Shown one piece after another: positions 33,313 through 41,741 of a DNA stretch of 55,403 nt. The notes beneath the pieces were generated by a model. It was given only the letters and a program-made list of their open reading frames with translations. It was not told the origin of the DNA and searched no databases. The DNA comes from RGIG3013 sp045538935 (GTDB taxonomy: Bacteria > Bacillota > Clostridia > Oscillospirales > Acutalibacteraceae). Both the position numbers and the translations under genes were made by a program. The DNA lies in the NCBI GenBank assembly GCA_045538935.1, contig JAZQEI010000012.1:1-55403 (forward strand). The letters run 5' to 3'. How positions within the stretch are numbered: position 1 is the first letter of the stretch; each line of letters opens with the position of its first letter.

Positions 33313-34651
33313 TTTTTATTCCTTTGTTATATTTTTTTACATCGTTAGATAATACACAAACCGCCGCCAAATTTGGAATGGCCAGAGCGGCATTTAAACT
33401 TTCACTTAAACTCCACACAAATGCCGATTTAAAAAAGCAACCGAATGGAATTAATAATACAAAAACTAATTTATATAAAAATAAAGCAGTCTTATTTTTA
33501 TTAAAAGCGTATTCTATTGCGTTTACACCGTAATAACTCCAAACCGCCACGCTCGATACCGCAAACAGTACAGTAACTAACGATAAAAATACATTTGCCA
33601 CACTGCCTAGGGTTACTTTAAACGATCCAAGAGCCAGTTCTACACCCATAGGAACGTCTGCCCCTGACGAAAGGCTATTTAAAAATGCATCTTGATTATA
33701 AATACCGCTTGTTAGAATAACGAGCGCTGTGAGGGTGCAAATAAGTACGGTATCTATAAAAATCTCGAACATGCTCCACATACCAATTCGCCTTGGAGTT
33801 GCGTTTTCGGTTTGAGAATGGCCGCTAACCGACGAGCCAAGACCGGCCTCGTTAGAAAAAACGCCAAAGCTAACACCTTGCTTTATAGCGGTCATTACGG
33901 TGTAACCTACCGTACCGCCAACAACGCTTTTGGTGTTAAACGCGCAGTCGAAGATTTGCAAAAAAGCCGAGGGGACTTTTTTGTAATTTATTACAATAAC
34001 CATGGTACAGCCTAAAATGTACAGTAGTGCCATAAAGGGTACCAGTTTTTCGGTTAAAGAGCTAAGTGTTTTTAGTCCGCCAAATGTAATAATGCCTAAA
34101 AATAGAGTTAGGAAAACAGCTATTACGATTAATATATAACTAGAGTCGGCTTTTACGCCAAGTCCTTTAAGTAGACCTACGGCGCTAAGGGCTGCACTAT
34201 TTGTCTGCACTAGGTTACCTATTCCAAATGCCGTAACCGATAGCAAAACGGCATATATAACGGCCAAACCCTTTAAATTAAGACCGCGTTCTATATAGCA
34301 CATAGCACCGCCAAGGTAAGAGCTATCTTTTGTTTTTTTGCGGTATAACATACCTAAAACATTTTCTGCATAGCCTATTGCCATACTAAAAAAGGCCGAG
34401 CACCACATCCAAAATATAGCGCCCGGTCCCGATAAAGCAATAGCTGTAGCCACACCGGCAATATTACCGGTGCCTATGGTGGCGGCAAGTGAGTTGCAAA
34501 GTGACTGAAACTGTGTAACACCTGATTGCTTTTTTTGTTTTTTAAATAAAGAGGATATATTTAAAACAAGCCATTCTTTAACAGATGTTATTTGCAAAAA
34601 CGAAAATTTTACCGATAAATATCCGCCAACCAAAAAAATTATAAAAGACAA
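33272..34651 (-). CDS. AGCS-type amino acid/sodium symporter, N-terminus short
   Basis: 459 residues with about ten hydrophobic segments. The family signatures FQSLCNSLAATIGTGNIAGVATAI, MWCSAFFSMAIGYAENVLG and VSFGVFSNEAGLGS are intact. It imports alanine or glycine with Na+. The only usable start is a TTG behind AGGGTGA, since an in-frame TGA lies three codons upstream. The roughly 20 residues with FNxxxWG that precede the first membrane helix in relatives are therefore missing. The gene starts 11 bases after nth. Confidence 0.9.
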   Translation of the reverse strand: MSFIIFLVGGYLSVKFSFLQITSVKEWLVLNISSLFKKQKKQSGVTQFQSLCNSLAATIGTGNIAGVATAIALSGPGAIFWMWCSAFFSMAIGYAENVLGMLYRKKTKDSSYLGGAMCYIERGLNLKGLAVIYAVLLSVTAFGIGNLVQTNSAALSAVGLLKGLGVKADSSYILIVIAVFLTLFLGIITFGGLKTLSSLTEKLVPFMALLYILGCTMVIVINYKKVPSAFLQIFDCAFNTKSVVGGTVGYTVMTAIKQGVSFGVFSNEAGLGSSVSGHSQTENATPRRIGMWSMFEIFIDTVLICTLTALVILTSGIYNQDAFLNSLSSGADVPMGVELALGSFKVTLGSVANVFLSLVTVLFAVSSVAVWSYYGVNAIEYAFNKNKTALFLYKLVFVLLIPFGCFFKSAFVWSLSESLNAALAIPNLAAVCVLSNDVKKYNKGIKNGKIQQNKSLNRR

Positions 34652-34662
34652 ATAATATCACC

Positions 34663-35289
34663 CTATATATTTTTAGGGCAAATATCACTCAAACAACATT
34701 CTTCGCACTTAGGGCTTCTGGCCGTACAAACGGCTCTGCCGTGTAAAACAGACCTATGGCAAAAGTCGTTAGATTCTTCTTGAGGGAGAATTTTGCGCAT
34801 AGCCATTTCAACCTTTAAAGGATCTTTTGTGTTCACAAAACCGAGTCTGTTGCAAAGGCGTATAAAATGTGTATCGGTAACTACGGCGGGTTGGCCGTAA
34901 ATATCACCGCATATTAAATTGGCAGTTTTTCTGCCCACACCCGAAAGGGTGGTAAGCTCTTCTATAGTGCTTGGAACAACCCCACCAAAACGGTCAACAA
35001 TGTCGGTACCAATGCTTATTAAATCTTTGGCCTTGGTTTTATAAAGACCGCAGGTTTTTATAAGCTGTTCGACCTCGTTTATATCGGCCTCTTTAAAGCT
35101 TTTAGCATTAGGAAATCTTTTAAACAATGCCGGAGTAACCATATTTACTCGTGCATCGGTACATTGTGCTGAAAGTCTGGTTGCTATAAGCAACTGAAAA
35201 GGGTCCGAGTAATCTAGCGAACATTTAGCGTCGGGATATTCGGTTTTTAAAAGCTCAACTGATTTTTTTGCCCGTTCAATATTATTCAT
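34663..35289 (-). CDS. nth: Endonuclease III
   Basis: 208 residues. The helix-hairpin-helix with catalytic Lys is LSGVGRKTANLI, the catalytic Asp is in VVTDTHFIRL, and the C-terminal 4Fe-4S loop has spacing C-x6-C-x2-C-x5-C. It removes oxidised pyrimidines and nicks the abasic site in base excision repair. It lies between the PTS-like gene and the symporter, on the same strand, with short gaps that suggest one transcript. Confidence 0.97.
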   Translation of the reverse strand: MNNIERAKKSVELLKTEYPDAKCSLDYSDPFQLLIATRLSAQCTDARVNMVTPALFKRFPNAKSFKEADINEVEQLIKTCGLYKTKAKDLISIGTDIVDRFGGVVPSTIEELTTLSGVGRKTANLICGDIYGQPAVVTDTHFIRLCNRLGFVNTKDPLKVEMAMRKILPQEESNDFCHRSVLHGRAVCTARSPKCEECCLSDICPKNI

Positions 35290-35299
35290 AAGGCAAAAA

Positions 35300-36358
35300 T
35301 TATATGTCTAATTTTAAATCGCCGTGCTTTATAAGTCCTAGTTTTCTCATACCCTCACTAACAACTAGGCTTAAAATAGCCGGTAAAATAAAGTGCATAG
35401 CAATAATTTCTATTATGGCAACAACCGAGCCAACCTCCGGTGCCATTGTCTGATATGCCATAATTGGTCCCACCAAGCCTGCAGTACCCATACCAGAGCC
35501 GGTTGCATTGTTGGTCATACCCAGTACTGCGGTAGAAATTGGTCCTAAAATTGCCGAAGATATAATAGCCGGTAGCCATATAATAGGCTTTCTTACAATA
35601 TTGGGCATTTGTAGCATACTGGTTCCAAGACCTTGGGCAAGCAATCCGCTAACCTTGTTTTCGCGGTAGCTTATAACCGCAAAGCCTATCATGTTAGCAC
35701 AGCAGCCAACCGTAGCCGCACCGGCTGCCACGCCCGATAAATTAAGCACAACACCAAGTGCCGCACTGCTTATTGGTAATGTTAAAATTATACCCATTAG
35801 TACCGATACAATTATGCCCATTAAAATTGGTTGTTGCTCGGTACCCCAGTTAATAATGTTGCCTAGCCATGCCATAAATCGCGAAATTGGTGGGCCTAAA
35901 ACAATACCTACCACACTGCCCACGGTTATGCAGGTTAATGGAACTGCTACAATGTCTACCTTGGTTTTGCCCGAAATTAAATGTCCAATTTCTATACCGG
36001 CATAAGCTGCAATAAATGCACCAAGAGGCTCACCCGGGCCGGCTAAAACAATAGCGCCCGACGAAAAAATGGTGCCCATAGTAATTTTAGAAGCAAATGC
36101 ACCTACCATACCGCAGGTAGCGGCCGAGAGCACAACTAAAGGTGACTCTTTAAATTTATAGGCCACACCGCAGCCAATGCCCGCACCGGTTAGAGCAGAT
36201 GCAACCTTACCTACAGTAAAAATAGTGTTGCCAATACTACCGCCAACAAATGTGCCTATTTGGGTAATAATGGTGCCTATAATAAGGGTTGAGAATAGAC
36301 CAAGCGCCATACCCGAAAGGCCGTCAATAAAAATACGGTTTAAATATTTTTTTATCAT
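35300..36358 (-). CDS. PTS IIC-like membrane protein (PTS_EIIC_2 family)
   Basis: 352 residues, almost wholly hydrophobic with nine or ten membrane segments and many Gly/Ala. The start FIDGLSGMALGLFSTLIIGTII and the repeated GxGxAG patterns match the PTS_EIIC_2 family. No IIA or IIB gene is nearby, so it may not be a classical phosphotransferase permease; the substrate is unknown. It is the first gene of the leftward nth-AGCS-tcdA group, 10 bases before nth. Confidence 0.82.
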   Translation of the reverse strand: MIKKYLNRIFIDGLSGMALGLFSTLIIGTIITQIGTFVGGSIGNTIFTVGKVASALTGAGIGCGVAYKFKESPLVVLSAATCGMVGAFASKITMGTIFSSGAIVLAGPGEPLGAFIAAYAGIEIGHLISGKTKVDIVAVPLTCITVGSVVGIVLGPPISRFMAWLGNIINWGTEQQPILMGIIVSVLMGIILTLPISSAALGVVLNLSGVAAGAATVGCCANMIGFAVISYRENKVSGLLAQGLGTSMLQMPNIVRKPIIWLPAIISSAILGPISTAVLGMTNNATGSGMGTAGLVGPIMAYQTMAPEVGSVVAIIEIIAMHFILPAILSLVVSEGMRKLGLIKHGDLKLDI

Positions 36359-36414
36359 TTTCCTCGCCTCGTTAAAAAATTAAAAATATTAAATATATAT
36401 TATATTATAGTCCG

Positions 36415-36443
36415 TTGTCGAATTTAGTCAAGCAGAGTATAAA
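36415..36443 (+). promoter_or_regulatory. Promoter of the D-hydroxyacid dehydrogenase gene
   Basis: TTGTCG, 17 bases, TATAAA; about 48 bases before the ATG. Confidence 0.6.
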
Positions 36444-36491
36444 GGTAAATTTAAAGTTTATAATAATAAAAACAAAAATATGGAGAAAATT

Positions 36492-37469
36492 ATGAAAACA
36501 ATTGCCTTTTTTGATACCAAATCTTACGACAAAACAAGTTTTAGCGGCCGAGAAAACGATAAATACAGTTTTAAGTTTTTCGAGAGCAAGTTAAACGAGA
36601 ACACCGTTAGTATGGCTGCTTGTTGTGATGCGGTATGTGTCTTTGTTAACGATACCATAAATAAAGCGGTAATTGATAAACTTTACGAATTTGGCGTAAA
36701 ACTTATAGTGCTTAGGTGTGCGGGATACAACAATGTAGATATAAAATACGCCAAGGGCAAAATTACCGTTTTGCGTGTGCCCGATTATTCGCCCTACTCG
36801 GTAGCCGAGCATACTATGGCGCTGCTTTTAATGCTAAACCGTAAACTTCACCGCGCATATATAAGAACAAGGGACCACAATTTTTCTCTTGAGGGACTTT
36901 GCGGATTTGATTTACATTCTAAAACTGCAGGAATTATAGGTACGGGCAGAATTGGCAGAGTGGTGGGTGAAATTTGTAAAGGGTTTTCTATGAATGTTAT
37001 AGGTTACGACCCATACGAAAGTGATGATTTTGTGGGCGAGTATGTAAGTTTAGAAACCTTGCTTAAAACATCTGATGTAATATCGCTACACTGTCCGCTA
37101 ACCAAAGAAAACCGACATTTAATAGATGAAAATGCAATAAATACAATGAAAAACGGGGCATATATAATAAATACCTCGCGCGGTATGTTAATAGATACCA
37201 AGGCGCTTATTATGGGGCTTAAAAGCGGTAAAATAGGTGGGGCCGGACTAGACGTTTATGAAGAAGAAACACATTTGTTTTTTGAAGATTATTCCGACGA
37301 GGTCATACATGACGACGTTTTATCAACCGTAATATCTATGCCAAATGTAATAGTATCGTCTCACCAAGCCTTTTTAACAAAAGAGGCGCTAAAAGATATT
37401 GCCGATACAACCCTTCTTAATTTAGACTGCTTTTTTGAGGGCAAAGAACTTAAAAATCAGGTTAATTAA
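36492..37469 (+). CDS. D-2-hydroxyacid dehydrogenase (D-lactate dehydrogenase-like)
   Basis: 325 residues. The N-terminal half has LRCAGYNNVDIKYAK and VPDYSPYSVAEHTMALLL. GTGRIGRVVGEI is the NAD-binding loop, and the catalytic Arg, Glu and His lie in INTSRGMLIDT, DVYEEETHLF and SSHQAFLT. It probably reduces pyruvate to D-lactate in fermentation. An ATG 12 bases upstream overlaps the GGAGA site, so I chose the second ATG. A hairpin terminator that also contains the next promoter follows. Confidence 0.93.
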   Translation: MKTIAFFDTKSYDKTSFSGRENDKYSFKFFESKLNENTVSMAACCDAVCVFVNDTINKAVIDKLYEFGVKLIVLRCAGYNNVDIKYAKGKITVLRVPDYSPYSVAEHTMALLLMLNRKLHRAYIRTRDHNFSLEGLCGFDLHSKTAGIIGTGRIGRVVGEICKGFSMNVIGYDPYESDDFVGEYVSLETLLKTSDVISLHCPLTKENRHLIDENAINTMKNGAYIINTSRGMLIDTKALIMGLKSGKIGGAGLDVYEEETHLFFEDYSDEVIHDDVLSTVISMPNVIVSSHQAFLTKEALKDIADTTLLNLDCFFEGKELKNQVN

Positions 37470-37476
37470 TTTAATG

Positions 37477-37538
37477 TTGAAAAAAACATCCGTTATGGTA
37501 TAATGATGAAAAATCATTAACCATAACGGATGTTTTTT
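37477..37538 (+). promoter_or_regulatory. Promoter embedded in a large terminator-like inverted repeat
   Basis: The repeat has an 18-bp perfect outer stem (37481-37498 with 37521-37538), a one- to two-base bulge and a 7-bp inner stem. It ends in T6 directly before the phosphatase start, fitting a terminator for the dehydrogenase gene. The left arm also holds TTGAAA, 16 bases, and TATAAT with an extended -10 (37477-37504). A transcript from that promoter would start near the loop and carry only the right arm. Confidence 0.7.
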
Positions 37539-38177
37539 ATGACAACACTTTATCTTGTTCGACACTGCGAAGCCACAGGTAATGTTTTAAAGCAGTACCA
37601 AGGCTCAATAGATTCGGGTATAACCGAAAACGGCGCTAACCAGTTAAAACTTTTAGCAAAGCGTTTTGAAAATATTAAAATTGATAAATTTTATTCCTCA
37701 CCCTTAAAACGCGCGCAGCTTACCGCAAAATCGGTGGCAGAGCCACAAGGAAAGGAAATAGAAATAGTAAAAGATTTAACCGAAATTGCAGGCGGTATTT
37801 TTGAGGGCATGACCTTTGAAGAGATATTCAAACAATACCCCGAGGAAGAAACCAACTGGAATCATTACCCGCATCTTTATAAATCACCTAAGGGTGAGAG
37901 TATGCGCGAGGTGTACACAAGAGCCGTAAAGGCTATAAACCAAATTATAGTCGATAATAAGGGCAAAACCATATTCGTAGCATCGCACGGCGGAGTTATA
38001 AGAACCTTAATGTGTTACTTTTTAAAGGTCGATTTTAATAATTTGAATTCGGTTGGTTGGACCAAAAACACAGGTGTTAATATTATTGAAATTGATGATG
38101 ACGGCAATATAAACGTAGTAAAGGAGAACTCTTTAGAGCACTTATCTGGCGATATGGTTATAGATAAAATGTTTTAA
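37539..38177 (+). CDS. Histidine phosphatase family protein
   Basis: 212 residues. LYLVRHCEATGN is the RHG-like motif with the phosphorylated His, SSPLKRAQLTAKS holds the second Arg, EIAGGIFEGMTFEEI the acid, and ASHGGVIRTL the second His. It is a phosphoglycerate-mutase-like phosphatase (CobC/PhoE type) with an open substrate. Of two ATG codons, the second matches the family start; the first is in the U-tract of the preceding hairpin. No strong ribosome site is seen for either. ruvX follows after two bases. Confidence 0.9.
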   Translation: MTTLYLVRHCEATGNVLKQYQGSIDSGITENGANQLKLLAKRFENIKIDKFYSSPLKRAQLTAKSVAEPQGKEIEIVKDLTEIAGGIFEGMTFEEIFKQYPEEETNWNHYPHLYKSPKGESMREVYTRAVKAINQIIVDNKGKTIFVASHGGVIRTLMCYFLKVDFNNLNSVGWTKNTGVNIIEIDDDGNINVVKENSLEHLSGDMVIDKMF

Positions 38178-38179
38178 GA

Positions 38180-38611
38180 GTGAAAAATACAATGATAATA
38201 ATGTCGGTAGATTTAGGTAAAGTCCGAACGGGCGTTGCGGTATCAGACAGTTCTGAAACCTTTGCATTTCCAAAGGGTGTTATTTTTGAAAAAAATAATG
38301 ATGTATTAGTAGAAAAAATAAAAGACAAAGCAAATGAACTAAAAGCTCAGCTTATAGTGGTCGGCTACCCCAAAAATATGGACGGTACTGAGGGCTCAAG
38401 AGCCGAAGAATGCAAAGAAATAGCAGAGAAAATAACCGCCAAAAGCCAAATAAAAACTGTTTTGTGGGATGAACGCTGCACAACTCTTTCGGCCGCAATT
38501 TACCTTAATGCAAACGATATTAGGGGCAAAAAGCGCAAAGAAACCATAGATACCGAATCGGCAACCATAATTTTAGAAGATTATTTAAGATACCGCAAAA
38601 ACAATAAGTAA
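38180..38611 (+). CDS. ruvX: Holliday junction resolvase-like RuvX/YqgF
   Basis: 143 residues with the RNase H-like YqgF motifs: MSVDLGKVRTGVAVSD at the start, IVVGYPKNMDGTEG in the middle and LWDERCTTLSA near residue 95. Family members process pre-16S rRNA and may resolve Holliday junctions. The start is uncertain: a GTG at 38180 adjoins the phosphatase stop, and an ATG at 38192 behind GAGTG is equally plausible. A GH78-like gene follows after 10 bases, probably in the same transcript. Confidence 0.93.
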   Translation: MKNTMIIMSVDLGKVRTGVAVSDSSETFAFPKGVIFEKNNDVLVEKIKDKANELKAQLIVVGYPKNMDGTEGSRAEECKEIAEKITAKSQIKTVLWDERCTTLSAAIYLNANDIRGKKRKETIDTESATIILEDYLRYRKNNK

Positions 38612-38621
38612 GGAGATTTTT

Positions 38622-40025
38622 ATGAAAGAGCATATTTTCCCTACAAGAATTGTTAAGTTTGAAAACGCTTCTAATGTAGAGCATTTATTAAAAAGAGTAC
38701 CCTTGCAAATTGGCACGTCCGATACCGAATATGCTGTTTTTGAAAAGAATTCCTACGTTATTTTAGACTATGGCACCGAGCTTTGCGGCAATATAAAGGT
38801 AATTGTACCGTCTTGCGATAAAAACGCAAAAATACATATCCGCTTTGGCGAGAGTGTAACCGAAACATGTTCTGTTTTGGGCGGTGAGCAAAATGCCACT
38901 AACGACCACTCTTTAAGAGATTTTGAGGTAGCACTGCCAACCTGTTGTTCCGAGACGAATTTTGGTGATACCGCATTCAGATTTGTAAGAATTGATTTTA
39001 GCGAGAAAACTCTTATAAAATGTATAGCGGCCGAAAATCATATATTAAAGCGCAAACCTATTTATACATATAAGGGCAAAGATGAGCTTATAAAGAAAAT
39101 TTTTGATACCGCCAAACGTACAATAGACCTTTGTGCATCAAGCGGATATATGTGGGACGGCGCAAAGAGAGACAGGCTTGTTTGGATAGGTGATATGCAC
39201 CCGCAGATGCTTGCCATAACAACCCTTTACGGTGCATCACCCGAATTTGAGCGCTCAATGGTTTTTGCAAAAAACCAAACGCCTCTGCCTAACTGGATAA
39301 ACGGCTACCCAATGTATTCTATGTGGTGGATAACCAATATTGCCGATTATTATAAAAAGACGGGCAAAAAAGAGTTTACCCGCCGCCAGATTTCTTATAT
39401 AGAGGGCATTGTAGATTTAATGCTCTCTTGCGTTAAAGAAAATGGCGAGCTTAATTACCCATCTTATTATGTAGATTGGCCTACCTCTAACACCCCCGAC
39501 GAACTACACGGAGTAAGAGCGATAAACGTAGTAGCCGCTAAAAATGCTATTATGCTGTTAAAAGATTTTGGTAAAGACACTGCAAAGGCAGAAGAACTTC
39601 TTAGTAGACTACAAAAACAAGAAATTGCACCAAAATCCAGCAAATCGGCATTGGGCCTTAAGTTCTTTGCAGATACACTGACCGAGCAAGACAAGAAAAA
39701 TCTTATAGTCGGTGGCGCAAAGGGAATAACCTGCTTTATGAGTTACTATATTCTAAAAGCGGTTGCGTCGTTCGACAAGCAAATGGCCATAAATATGCTA
39801 AAAGAGTACTACGGCGCAATGCTAAGTAAGGGTGCCACAACATTTTGGGAAGACTTTAGTATAGACTGGGTCGAGGGCTCGTCTACAATTGACGATTTCC
39901 CAAAAGAGAATGAAAAAGATATCCACGGCGACTTTGGCGGATATTGTTATAAAGGCTTTAGACATAGTCTTTGCCACGGCTGGTCGGCTGGAATTATACA
40001 GTTTATAAAAGAAGAATGTGAGTAA
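38622..40025 (+). CDS. Short GH78-like (alpha-L-rhamnosidase-type) six-hairpin protein
   Basis: 467 residues. A reduced beta-sandwich (about 1-140, with YVILDYGTELCGNIKV) leads to an alpha-helical barrel with SGYMWDGAKRDRLVWIGDMH, the DGxKRDRxxWxGD signature of GH78, and it closes with GFRHSLCHGWSAG. Classical GH78 enzymes have 700-1000 residues, so this is a compact form. It should release alpha-L-rhamnose or a similar sugar in the cytosol; no signal peptide is present. The ribosome site is AAGGAG. Confidence 0.82.
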   Translation: MKEHIFPTRIVKFENASNVEHLLKRVPLQIGTSDTEYAVFEKNSYVILDYGTELCGNIKVIVPSCDKNAKIHIRFGESVTETCSVLGGEQNATNDHSLRDFEVALPTCCSETNFGDTAFRFVRIDFSEKTLIKCIAAENHILKRKPIYTYKGKDELIKKIFDTAKRTIDLCASSGYMWDGAKRDRLVWIGDMHPQMLAITTLYGASPEFERSMVFAKNQTPLPNWINGYPMYSMWWITNIADYYKKTGKKEFTRRQISYIEGIVDLMLSCVKENGELNYPSYYVDWPTSNTPDELHGVRAINVVAAKNAIMLLKDFGKDTAKAEELLSRLQKQEIAPKSSKSALGLKFFADTLTEQDKKNLIVGGAKGITCFMSYYILKAVASFDKQMAINMLKEYYGAMLSKGATTFWEDFSIDWVEGSSTIDDFPKENEKDIHGDFGGYCYKGFRHSLCHGWSAGIIQFIKEECE

Positions 40026-40028
40026 ATA

Positions 40029-40064
40029 AAAAAACAGTCCAAGGTAAAACTTGGACTGTTTTTT
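40029..40064. terminator. Bidirectional terminator between the GH78-like gene and atpC
   Basis: AAAAAACAGTCCAAG and its complement form a 15-bp stem around GTAAAA. It ends both the rightward unit and the ATP synthase operon. Confidence 0.88.
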
Positions 40065-40325
40065 TTATATTTTCTCAAATGTCCCAACCAAAACAGTTAC
40101 TTCATCGGCCGATACGCTAAGCATACCTGTGCCGGTTAGATATTTTTGTTCGGTTTCATCGGGCAATACAATTTTACATTCACCCTTTTTTATTGTGGTA
40201 ACAAAGGGAATATGCCCTTTTAAAATGGCTAAATCACCCTCGCTGCCACGAAGAGAAAGCATTGTTGCTTCCGACTCAAAGGCGTTGCCCATAGGTGTGC
40301 AAACGGTTAGCTTGAAAGTACTCAT
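40065..40325 (-). CDS. atpC: ATP synthase epsilon subunit, lacking the C-terminal helical domain
   Basis: 86 residues, against the usual 130-140. The beta-sandwich is complete (FKLTVCTPMGNAFESEATML, then GDLAILKGHIPFVTTIKKG and the closing VSADEVTVLVGTFE). It stops where the two C-terminal helices would begin. A terminator follows at once, so no remnant of the helices is encoded. The sandwich couples gamma to the c-ring; the missing helices normally inhibit ATP hydrolysis. It overlaps atpD by one base. Confidence 0.93.
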   Translation of the reverse strand: MSTFKLTVCTPMGNAFESEATMLSLRGSEGDLAILKGHIPFVTTIKKGECKIVLPDETEQKYLTGTGMLSVSADEVTVLVGTFEKI

Positions 40326-41737
40326 TACATCACCTTATTAGCATTTGCCTTTTTAACGGCCTCGTCAATTGTGCCTACAAAGAGGAATGCCGATTCGGGT
40401 AAATCGTCGTGCTTACCCTCAATTATTTCTTTAAAGCCGCGTATGGTCTCGCTTACCGGTACGTAGGTACCTACAATACCTGTAAATTTTTCAGATACAG
40501 TAAAGGGCTGCGATAAAAATCTTTGAATTTTTCTTGCTCTTTGTACAAGTAGCTTATCGTCATCGCTTAGTTCATCCATACCCATAATGGCAATAATATC
40601 CATAAGTTCGTTGTAGCGTTGGAGTATTCTTTGTACTTCTCTTGCAACTAAATAATGCTCTTCGCCTACAACCTCGGGGCTTAAAATACGGCTTGTAGAT
40701 TCAAGCGGGTCAACAGCCGGGTAAATACCTTGCGATGCAATACTACGCGATAAAACCGTTGTAGCATCTAAGTGAGCAAAGGTTGTAGCAGGGGCAGGGT
40801 CGGTTAAGTCGTCGGCCGGAACATAAACTGCCTGTACCGATGTTATAGAGCCCTGCTTTGTAGAGGTAATTCTTTCTTGCAAAGCGCCCATTTCGGTGGC
40901 GAGTGTTGGCTGATAACCAACCGCCGACGGCATTCTGCCGAGCAGTGCCGAAACCTCACTACCAGCCTGGGTGAAACGGAAAATATTATCAATAAATAAT
41001 AACACGTCTTGGCCTTGTGTATCTCTAAAATACTCGGCCATTGTAAGACCCGAAAGTGCAACACGCATTCTAGCGCCCGGGGGCTCGTTCATTTGTCCGT
41101 AGCAAAGAGCGGTTTTTTCTAAAACGCCCGACTGCTTCATTTCGTTATATAAATCGTTACCTTCTCTGGTACGCTCACCTACGCCCGAGAATACCGAAAG
41201 ACCGCCGTGCTGGGTTGCAATGTTGTTAATAAGCTCCATAATTAAAACGGTCTTACCAACACCTGCACCGCCAAATAAACCAATCTTACCACCCTTAGCA
41301 TAGGGGCATATAAGGTCTATAACCTTAATACCGGTTTCTAAAATCTCAGACGATGTAGAAAGTTCGTCATATTCTGGAGCAGGGCGGTGAATATCCCAAC
41401 GCTCGCAGTCTTCAATAGGCTCACCGTTATCAACGGTATCACCTAAAACGTTAAAAATTCTGCCAAGTGTCTTTTGGCCTACCGGCACACTTATAGGACT
41501 GCCTGTATCAATAGCCTTGCTACCACGGGTTAGTCCGTCGGTAGATGCCATGGCAATACAGCGAACAACGTTGTCGCCTATGTGTTGCGCAACCTCTACG
41601 GTGAGGGTCTTATCGCCTATTTTTATAGTAAGAGCATTGTGAATAGCCGGAAGCGCAGAGTCCTCAAAGCTTACGTCTACTACAGGGCCCATTACCTGAG
41701 ATACCACACCGATATGCTGTTCGTTCATTTTTTTCAC
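40325..41737 (-). CDS. atpD: ATP synthase beta subunit
   Basis: 470 residues. Walker A is GGAGVGKTVLIMELI, the catalytic Glu lies in GVGERTREGND, Walker B is DVLLFIDNIFRF, and the DELSDDDKL segment (a variant of DELSEED) is near residue 395. Usual length. It forms the catalytic sites of F1 with alpha. Operon position between atpG and atpC is standard. Confidence 0.98.
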   Translation of the reverse strand: MKKMNEQHIGVVSQVMGPVVDVSFEDSALPAIHNALTIKIGDKTLTVEVAQHIGDNVVRCIAMASTDGLTRGSKAIDTGSPISVPVGQKTLGRIFNVLGDTVDNGEPIEDCERWDIHRPAPEYDELSTSSEILETGIKVIDLICPYAKGGKIGLFGGAGVGKTVLIMELINNIATQHGGLSVFSGVGERTREGNDLYNEMKQSGVLEKTALCYGQMNEPPGARMRVALSGLTMAEYFRDTQGQDVLLFIDNIFRFTQAGSEVSALLGRMPSAVGYQPTLATEMGALQERITSTKQGSITSVQAVYVPADDLTDPAPATTFAHLDATTVLSRSIASQGIYPAVDPLESTSRILSPEVVGEEHYLVAREVQRILQRYNELMDIIAIMGMDELSDDDKLLVQRARKIQRFLSQPFTVSEKFTGIVGTYVPVSETIRGFKEIIEGKHDDLPESAFLFVGTIDEAVKKANANKVM

Positions 41738-41741
41738 TCCT

